From positions 1 through 11,020 of the forward strand of contig PDSN01000086.1 of assembly GCA_002748505.1 (NCBI GenBank): a stretch of DNA of 11,020 bases, read 5' to 3'. Shown here one piece after another: positions 7,098 to 11,020 of this stretch (positions are counted from its first letter, which is position 1; every line of letters begins with the position of its first letter). A model generated the notes under the pieces. The model had not been told where the DNA came from, made no database searches, and saw only the letters and a list, made by a program, of their open reading frames with translations. Both the position numbers and the translations under genes were made by a program. Origin of the DNA: Gammaproteobacteria bacterium. GTDB lineage: Bacteria > Pseudomonadota > Gammaproteobacteria > Pseudomonadales > Halieaceae.

Positions 7098-7811
7098 ATG
7101 ATGGCCATGAAACAATCGGCCTATAACGCCTACCGACAAGATTCGCGCAATGCAGTCATCGAGGAATATCTGCCCTTGGTAAAACGCATTGCGCATTATT
7201 GGGCGGCGAAATTACCCGCCAGCGTTGAGATTGACGATTTAATGCAGGTCGGCTTAATCGGCCTGCTTCACGCCTGCGACAGTTTCGATGCCGGACGCGG
7301 TGCAAGTTTTGCCACCTACGCCTCGATACGTATCAAGGGGGCAATTTTAGACGAAGTGCGCCGCAACGACTGGCTGCCGCGCTCGGTGCAGCAAAAACTG
7401 CGCACCGTCAGCGAAGCCATCGCCAGCGTCGAGGCCACCCTGGGGCGGCCTGCAAGCGATGCAGAAATTGCCAGGCACCTCGGTATGTCACTGGATCAGT
7501 ACCAGCTCACCGCCAGCGAACTGGCCACCGCACGCATGGCCTCACTGGACGAATATGAAACCGAGACACCGGGTGAAGAAAGTGACAACCCCACCCACAC
7601 TTTGGAAGAAGCCGGATTTAGGGAAGCCCTGGCTGAGCACATCAACAATCTGCCCGAAAAAGAAAAAATGGTGATGCAACTCTACTACGTGGAGGAGCTG
7701 AATTTACGAGAAATTGGCCTTATCATAGGCGTCACGGAATCGCGCGTTTCACAAATACACGGCCAAGCCATTGCCCGCCTGCGTGCGAGAATGAGCGACT
7801 GGACAAGCTAG
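7098..7811 (+). CDS. fliA: FliA, sigma-28 factor for late flagellar genes
   Basis: This protein has 237 residues, usual for FliA. Region 2 (about 20-93) has LVKRIAHYW, DDLMQVGLIGLL and FATYASIRIKGAILDEVRRNDW, joined from adjoining motifs. Region 3 (about 94-150) begins PRSVQQKLR. Region 4 (about 175-232) has LPEKEKMVMQLYYVEELNL and a helix-turn-helix ending VTESRVSQIHGQAIARLR. FliA directs RNA polymerase to late genes such as flagellin and, in many species, stator and chemotaxis genes, and is held by FlgM until the hook is finished. There are in-frame ATGs at 7098, 7101 and 7107. An AGG at 7093-7095 suits 7101 best by spacing, so the exact start is uncertain by up to three residues. The gap to flhG is three bases. 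Confidence 0.97.
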   Translation: MMAMKQSAYNAYRQDSRNAVIEEYLPLVKRIAHYWAAKLPASVEIDDLMQVGLIGLLHACDSFDAGRGASFATYASIRIKGAILDEVRRNDWLPRSVQQKLRTVSEAIASVEATLGRPASDAEIARHLGMSLDQYQLTASELATARMASLDEYETETPGEESDNPTHTLEEAGFREALAEHINNLPEKEKMVMQLYYVEELNLREIGLIIGVTESRVSQIHGQAIARLRARMSDWTS

Positions 7812-7816
7812 ACACA

Positions 7817-7990
7817 ATGATTGAAAAAACCGGCCTGAGCAAACCCATTACCCCCGTTCACTCCAGCGTTGCCACCGTCACCAAAGACCTCGGAAAAAAC
7901 CCCTACGACCGCCGCCGCATGCCCCGCAATGAAGAAGACAGCAAGGGCAAACCCAAACGCCGCGGGCAGCACGTAGACGAACGCTGTTGA
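7817..7990 (+). CDS. Small unrecognised protein (57 aa) at the end of the flagellar operon
   Basis: An ORF of 57 codons starts five bases after the fliA stop and ends with TGA at 7988-7990. I do not recognise the product. It is hydrophilic, with 7 Lys, 7 Arg, 8 acidic residues and 5 Pro, no hydrophobic run, and probably no stable fold. Visible features are GLSKPITPVH near the start, the central basic patch NPYDRRRMPR, and the C-terminal end GQHVDERC with a last-residue cysteine. The tight spacing to fliA and an extent nearly filling the gap before the terminator suggest it is translated with the operon. There is no good ribosome binding site (GGACAAG at 7801-7807 is weak). It could be a small flagellar accessory protein or a chance ORF. 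Confidence 0.5.
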   Translation: MIEKTGLSKPITPVHSSVATVTKDLGKNPYDRRRMPRNEEDSKGKPKRRGQHVDERC

Positions 7991-7998
7991 ACAGATTC

Positions 7999-8024
7999 GC
8001 TGTAAGGCCTACCAACTTTACAGC
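7999..8024. repeat. Inverted repeat between the convergent operons
   Basis: GCTGTAA (7999-8005) and TTACAGC (8018-8024) are perfect 7-base arms around a 12-base loop, just after the last ORF of the plus-strand operon. It could form an RNA hairpin that ends or protects the flagellar transcript. No run of T follows on either strand, so it is not a classical Rho-independent terminator. Confidence 0.3.
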
Positions 8025-8068
8025 CGCACCTTTAATACCAAACAACGGTACAGACAACCCCTTGATGT

Positions 8069-8097
8069 TAAAAATACCCCGCGCGAAAAACACGCGG
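8069..8097 (-). terminator. Probable Rho-independent terminator of the stator operon
   Basis: Read on the minus strand, a stem CCGCG (8097-8093) pairs with CGCGG (8083-8079) across a 9-base loop. It is followed by GG and then TATTTTTAA (within 8077-8069). It begins 12 bases after the stop codon of the PilZ gene, as expected for the end of pomA-pomB-pilZ. In the plus direction no T run follows, so it should act mainly on minus-strand transcripts. Confidence 0.5.
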
Positions 8098-8108
8098 AGA
8101 TTGTAACC

Positions 8109-8738
8109 TCAAGTCTTGTTGCGTTCGGTAAAGCCTGAAAACAAACTCGGAGCAGAACCTTCACCGCGGGTATTTTTTTCCAGCATGGCACATTGGCGCT
8201 GAACAATATGCTGGACAAGGCGATCCTGGGCGGCATCGTTGCCCGGCTCAAAGCTGACGCGCAGCCAATACTCACCATCGGCTTGACCACCGCTTTCTTC
8301 CTGCTTGTTACAAGCGGTCACTTCGCCAGTGATTTGCAGCTCGGTGTTGGACGGGCGCAATTGTAAGGTCAACGCCAGACGCGCACCGACAGGGTAGCTC
8401 TTATCCGCCGCAAAGGCGATGCCCGCGCCGCTGATGTTCACCTGAGTTTCCTTGAAGTCCTCGCTGACGCCAGCCTGACCGCCACCGAGCACAACTTCGG
8501 AAATCAGGGTCATTTTTCGATTCAGCAAACCCAGAGCATTGGCGGCAGAGGGGTTGTCCTGCCACAGCACATTGACCAACTGATTAAACTCCCGATCAAT
8601 GGATCTGAGTGTGTCCTCTATAGAATAACTCTGCGCCTGCCCCTCACCGACCTCTGTGTCGCTGAGTTCGTGAAAACGCAAACCTACCGCGTCGTTAATA
8701 CGGAAATAACTACGACGTTCTTTACCTGATCCCATCAT
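8109..8738 (-). CDS. PilZ-domain protein, likely c-di-GMP receptor, third gene of the stator operon
   Basis: From the ATG at 8738 the protein has 209 residues. The c-di-GMP binding motifs are split: RSYFR (RxxxR, residues 9-13) at the N-terminus and NISGAG (NxSxxG, 101-106) far downstream. Between them is a mostly helical stretch (about 38-85, including LNRKMTLISEVV). The PilZ beta-barrel continues to about 165, followed by a final helix (LVQHIVQRQ, 174-182). PilZ proteins with a helical N-terminal or inserted segment are common in pseudomonads and relatives; the arrangement also recalls tetrameric PilZ proteins (XC_6012 type). Both binding motifs look intact, so c-di-GMP binding is likely. 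Position after pomB suggests an effect on the motor, but no target is shown by sequence. A TTG 12 codons upstream would overlap pomB and is less likely. Confidence 0.85.
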   Translation of the reverse strand: MMGSGKERRSYFRINDAVGLRFHELSDTEVGEGQAQSYSIEDTLRSIDREFNQLVNVLWQDNPSAANALGLLNRKMTLISEVVLGGGQAGVSEDFKETQVNISGAGIAFAADKSYPVGARLALTLQLRPSNTELQITGEVTACNKQEESGGQADGEYWLRVSFEPGNDAAQDRLVQHIVQRQCAMLEKNTRGEGSAPSLFSGFTERNKT

Positions 8739-8744
8739 TGCAGT

Positions 8745-8748
8745 TCCT
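8745..8748 (-). promoter_or_regulatory. Ribosome binding site deciding the PilZ gene start
   Basis: On the minus strand AGGA lies six bases before the first of two adjacent ATG codons (8738-8736 and 8735-8733). It supports a start there rather than at the upstream TTG (8774-8772), which lies inside pomB. Confidence 0.55.
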
Positions 8749-8751
8749 GCT

Positions 8752-9687
8752 CTATCCTTCCCCGGTAATATCAAGTGTGTTTAAATCGAGCTCTTCTACA
8801 GCGTCAGGCTCATCTTCGCGCAAATCTCTTAAACTCACAACTACTGAAGGGTCTAAACCCTGCCTTATTACGACTTCTACGCGGCGATTCTTCGCACGCC
8901 CTTCCCAAGTATCATTGGCATCGAGAGGTTGTGTATCAGCCCGACCAATCACCATAAATCTGTCGTGGGTTAAACCGTCATCACCGCCGAGCGCATGCAC
9001 AACTGACAGTGCGCGCGAAGCGGATAATTCCCAATTCGAACGAAATTTTACCGTGGAAATGGGGATATTGTCCGTATGCCCTTCTACCGCGATATGTCCC
9101 TCAATTTCCCGCAGCGCTTTACGCATGGTATTTACCACAGGTACAAATTCGCTTTTTAGCTGCGCCGAGCCAGAGGCAAAAGAACCCCGCTCACGAATGC
9201 GGATACGGATGGTGCGGCCCTTGCTGGTCACTTCCACATGACCTTTTTTAATGCTTTTTCTCAGCAGGCGTTTTAATTTTTCTGCATCCGCTTTGGTCTC
9301 TTCGATCATTCTGCTCAGTTTTTGCTGCAACAGCTCACGCGCCTGCTGCTTGGTCAACTGACCGCCATCAGCATCACCCACACGTAAAGAGGGTTTGGTG
9401 CGCTCTGAACTCACCTGCTGCACAGTTTTGATCGGTGTCGGTGTGGTTTTACCGGGGCTGAACTCTCTGGCAATCACACTGGTGCCCTTGGGCGAGTCTT
9501 TGACTTGAATTTTGTCCTGCACACCAAAAGCATTGCGCATGGAGCCCGCCATCTGCTTGTATTTCAGCACGTCCATTTCGGAAAACGACAGCAACAGTAC
9601 AAAGAAACACATCAGCAGCGACATCAGATCGGCAAATGTTGCCATCCACGCCGGTGCGCCAGGAGCCTTGTCGTCATCATCTGACAT
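8752..9687 (-). CDS. pomB: PomB-type stator protein, peptidoglycan-anchored half of the motor ion channel
   Basis: This protein has 311 residues (Vibrio PomB about 315). A short acidic cytoplasmic tail is followed by one membrane helix (about 17-36), FADLMSLLMCFFVLLLSFS. It carries the essential ion-binding aspartate D20 (equivalent to Vibrio PomB D24) and the cysteine C27 (equivalent to C31). The next stretch, SEMDVLKYKQMAGSM and PKGTSVIAREF, contains the plug region and closely follows PomB. A charged helical linker (about 112-150) leads to the OmpA-like peptidoglycan-binding domain with GHTDN (203-207), SNWELSASRA (217-226) and NRRVEV (267-272). The last 25 residues are acidic. With PomA it forms the torque-generating, probably Na+-driven stator; ion type is inferred by similarity. 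There is a 41-base gap to pomA upstream. Confidence 0.94.
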   Translation of the reverse strand: MSDDDDKAPGAPAWMATFADLMSLLMCFFVLLLSFSEMDVLKYKQMAGSMRNAFGVQDKIQVKDSPKGTSVIAREFSPGKTTPTPIKTVQQVSSERTKPSLRVGDADGGQLTKQQARELLQQKLSRMIEETKADAEKLKRLLRKSIKKGHVEVTSKGRTIRIRIRERGSFASGSAQLKSEFVPVVNTMRKALREIEGHIAVEGHTDNIPISTVKFRSNWELSASRALSVVHALGGDDGLTHDRFMVIGRADTQPLDANDTWEGRAKNRRVEVVIRQGLDPSVVVSLRDLREDEPDAVEELDLNTLDITGEG

Positions 9688-9695
9688 TACTCAGT

Positions 9696-9700
9696 TCCTC
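9696..9700 (-). promoter_or_regulatory. Ribosome binding site of pomB
   Basis: GAGGA on the minus strand is eight bases before the pomB ATG (9687-9685). It gives pomB its own strong initiation signal within the pomA-pomB gap. Confidence 0.6.
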
Positions 9701-9728
9701 ACCGTGTCTGCTTGCGTCTGCAGTCGCA

Positions 9729-10487
9729 TTATTTGCCTGCATCCTTGCGCTTTTTCGGATCGAGATAGGTCTGTAACATCGATTCGATAATACGCGGGTT
9801 TTGCCCTTCCTGAATGGCGATAACTGCGTCGATACACATTGCCTTGATACGACCTTCCTCCGCCTTGCGCAGATTGAGTTTATCCGCAATTGGCAGGGCG
9901 ACCATGTTGGCCAGCATCGCGCCATATAAGGTGGTCAGCAGTGCCACCGCCATCGCTGGACCAATCGACTTGGGATCATCCATGCTCGACAGCATTTGCA
10001 CCAAACCGATGAGAGTACCGATCATCCCCATTGCCGGCGCTACGTCACCCGTAGACGAAAACACCTTGGCACCCCAGGAATGGCGATCAATCGTTTGCTG
10101 CATGTCTTTGGTCATCACCGAGCGAATGACTTCCTGCTCGTTACCATCGACCAACATTTGAATGCCCATTTTCAGCGTTTCACTGTTGACATCGATTGAC
10201 TCCAACGCGAGCATGCCTTCTTTACGCGACACGTTGGACAGGTTGACCACCTCTTCAATCAACTCTTCCGGGTGTTCCAGCTTAAATGTAAATGCCCGTG
10301 CCGCAACACCAAATGCACCTAAAAACTGCTGCAAGGTGAATTTCATCATGACCACCATGACGGTGCCGCCGAGCACGATAAGAATTGATGGCACGTTGAT
10401 AAACACCAGCGCCGAACCGCCGGTAAAAATCGCGGCAAGCACAATGCCTATAGCGCCGACCAAACCTATTAGGGTTGCTAAATCCAT
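9729..10487 (-). CDS. pomA: PomA-type stator protein, ion-channel and torque subunit
   Basis: This protein has 252 residues (Vibrio PomA 253), with four membrane segments: about 4-24, 32-50, 145-167 and 178-200. The numbering matches PomA almost exactly. Conserved residues include R88, K89 and E96 in the cytoplasmic loop that contacts FliG, GDVAPAMGMIGTL with D148, P151 and T158, and ALLTTLYGA with T186. The MDDPKSIGPAMAVALLTTLY stretch (169-188) is the family signature. Five PomA surround two PomB in the stator. It is the first gene of a minus-strand operon pomA-pomB-pilZ. The ribosome binding site is weak (GGA nine bases before the ATG). The close PomA match suggests Na+ use, but the sequence alone cannot prove the ion. 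Confidence 0.95.
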   Translation of the reverse strand: MDLATLIGLVGAIGIVLAAIFTGGSALVFINVPSILIVLGGTVMVVMMKFTLQQFLGAFGVAARAFTFKLEHPEELIEEVVNLSNVSRKEGMLALESIDVNSETLKMGIQMLVDGNEQEVIRSVMTKDMQQTIDRHSWGAKVFSSTGDVAPAMGMIGTLIGLVQMLSSMDDPKSIGPAMAVALLTTLYGAMLANMVALPIADKLNLRKAEEGRIKAMCIDAVIAIQEGQNPRIIESMLQTYLDPKKRKDAGK

Positions 10488-10614
10488 ATGTATTGTTCCA
10501 AACCGTGCACTGCCTCTAACCAGTACCAGGTATACGCATACGCGCTGTTTAAATCGTCATAGTGTGCGGAAACCGCTGCACAGAGTTGACGTGTAAGTGT
10601 GAAAGCCGCGTTCG

Positions 10615-10628
10615 ATTGTGTAAACAAT
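10615..10628. promoter_or_regulatory. Small palindrome upstream of pomA, possible operator
   Basis: ATTGT-GTAA-ACAAT is a perfect 5-base inverted repeat with a 4-base spacer, in the 178-base region between the SPOR-domain gene and pomA. On the minus strand it lies just downstream of the candidate promoter elements, a position where a regulator could act. It is short and AT-rich enough to occur by chance. Confidence 0.2.
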
Positions 10629-10658
10629 TTAACGGCGAAAAGGCCATTTTCTTGCCAA
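10629..10658 (-). promoter_or_regulatory. Candidate flagellar-type promoter elements of the stator operon
   Basis: On the minus strand TTGGCAAGAAAATGGCC (10658-10642) has the GG-N10-GC spacing of sigma-54 promoters. It matches the -24 box TTGGCACG with one mismatch, but the -12 box is imperfect. Just downstream, GCCGTTAA (10636-10629) matches the sigma-28 -10 box GCCGATAA with one mismatch, though the -35 part (GCAA at the expected place for TAAA) is poor. Either would start transcription about 130-150 bases before pomA. Flagellar genes of polar flagellates commonly use both factors, and FliA is encoded in this window. These are pattern matches only. Confidence 0.35.
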
Positions 10659-10665
10659 AAGCAGC

Positions 10666-11020
10666 TTATGACGCGGGTAAACGCGATACCCACAGGCCGT
10701 TTAGTTCACTGCCTGCCATAATCTGTCGCGCCGCTTCCTCTGCCTGTGCGCGTTTATCAAAACCCGGCAGGCGCAACTGCCACACGCCCGCCGCCTGGGT
10801 AAGCTCCACCTGATAACCCAGCAAACGCAAGCTGCTGGCGGCGGCACTGGCACGCTGCTGATCGCGATAATCACCCGCGTTGATCACCCAGGTTGGCTGT
10901 GCCTTCGGCGGCTGAGTCTTTGCCAACTGCTGTGTTGCTGAAAACGCTGCTCGCACATCGACCAGCTCTGCCTGTAACTGATCCGCCAGTTCGCGCTGAC
11001 TGTTAAGCTCCGCCTGCAAG
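10666..11020 (-). CDS. SPOR-domain protein, C-terminal part (5' end outside the window)
   Basis: The reading frame enters at the window edge and ends with TAA at 10668-10666, giving about 118 visible residues. The first 35 or so form a probable coiled coil (ELNSQRELADQLQAELVDVR). A proline-containing linker follows, then a SPOR domain (roughly the last 75 residues). That domain contains TWVINAGDYRDQQRASAAA, LRLLGYQVEL, a GVWQLRLPGF strand and AEEAARQIM before the terminal WVSRL strand. SPOR domains bind septal peptidoglycan stripped of stem peptides, so the protein is probably periplasmic, and a membrane anchor would be expected in the missing N-terminal part. It is on the same strand as pomA but separated by 178 bases, so it is probably a separate unit. 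The parent protein cannot be named from this part. Confidence 0.8.
   Translation of the reverse strand, partial: LQAELNSQRELADQLQAELVDVRAAFSATQQLAKTQPPKAQPTWVINAGDYRDQQRASAAASSLRLLGYQVELTQAAGVWQLRLPGFDKRAQAEEAARQIMAGSELNGLWVSRLPAS

Noticed and set aside
7984..7994. CTGTTGAACAG palindrome as a LexA (SOS) box
   Set aside because: SOS boxes need CTGT and ACAG separated by 8 bases; here the spacing is 3, and the site overlaps a stop codon at an operon end.
8739..8774. TTG start for the PilZ gene
   Set aside because: It would overlap the pomB end, and the ATG at 8738 has its own AGGA site at good spacing.
8738..9241. Plus-strand 167-codon frame opposite pomB
   Set aside because: It is antisense to a clearly conserved gene and is Ser/Thr/Pro rich, typical of a reverse-strand shadow; no family features.
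10478..10693. Minus-strand 71-codon frame bridging the SPOR-domain gene end and the pomA start
   Set aside because: It begins inside the SPOR-domain gene in another frame, ends inside pomA, has no good ribosome binding site and an unlikely aromatic-rich composition. The region is better explained as the pomA upstream region.
1..11020. Mobile elements, tRNA or rRNA genes, CRISPR arrays
   Set aside because: No transposase-like frame, repeat-spacer pattern or RNA-gene signature was seen; almost the whole window is explained by conserved flagellar genes.

Overview
The window is a polar-flagellum gene block from a Gram-negative bacterium. The order fliN(end)-fliO-fliP-fliQ-fliR-flhB-flhA-flhF-flhG(fleN)-fliA is the late part of the large flagellar cluster of Pseudomonas, Vibrio, Shewanella and relatives. 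FlhF and FlhG, which set the place and number of polar flagella, support this. The stator pair matches the Vibrio PomA/PomB (sodium) type. Together with the FlhG and PilZ protein types, this suggests a marine or brackish gammaproteobacterium, possibly near the Cellvibrionales. That placement is inference from remembered protein families, not from a search.

Layout. Positions 1-7990 (+) form one tightly packed operon with ATGA overlaps or gaps of a few bases: the FliN end, the export-gate proteins FliO/P/Q/R/FlhB/FlhA, the SRP-type GTPase FlhF, the MinD-type ATPase FlhG, the flagellar sigma factor FliA, and an unrecognised 57-residue ORF. Positions 7991-8108 are a short convergent gap with a hairpin terminator that fits the minus strand. 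Positions 8109-10487 (-) are a stator operon read pomA, pomB, then a PilZ-domain gene (a likely c-di-GMP receptor). Positions 10488-10665 are the upstream region of pomA, with weak sigma-54-like and sigma-28-like motifs and a small palindrome. Positions 10666-11020 (-) are the C-terminal end of a SPOR-domain protein that runs off the window.

How the genes work together: FliO assists assembly of the FliP/FliQ/FliR core, and FlhB and FlhA complete the type III export gate. FlhF and FlhG place and count flagella. FliA switches on late genes. PomA/PomB supply torque, and the PilZ protein may couple c-di-GMP to the motor.

The main surprise is that the two largest export-gate proteins look internally shortened in frame. 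FlhB (334 aa) lacks about 49 residues between the first transmembrane region and the second. FlhA (615 aa) lacks about 78 residues covering one transmembrane helix and the whole FHIPEP signature loop. Everything on either side aligns normally to the families as I remember them. FlhF, the next gene, also has a short linker. Either this is a remarkable natural variant or decaying system, or the sequence has local deletions or assembly collapses. The chemotaxis genes that usually follow fliA are also absent. I found no mobile element, CRISPR array, tRNA or rRNA.
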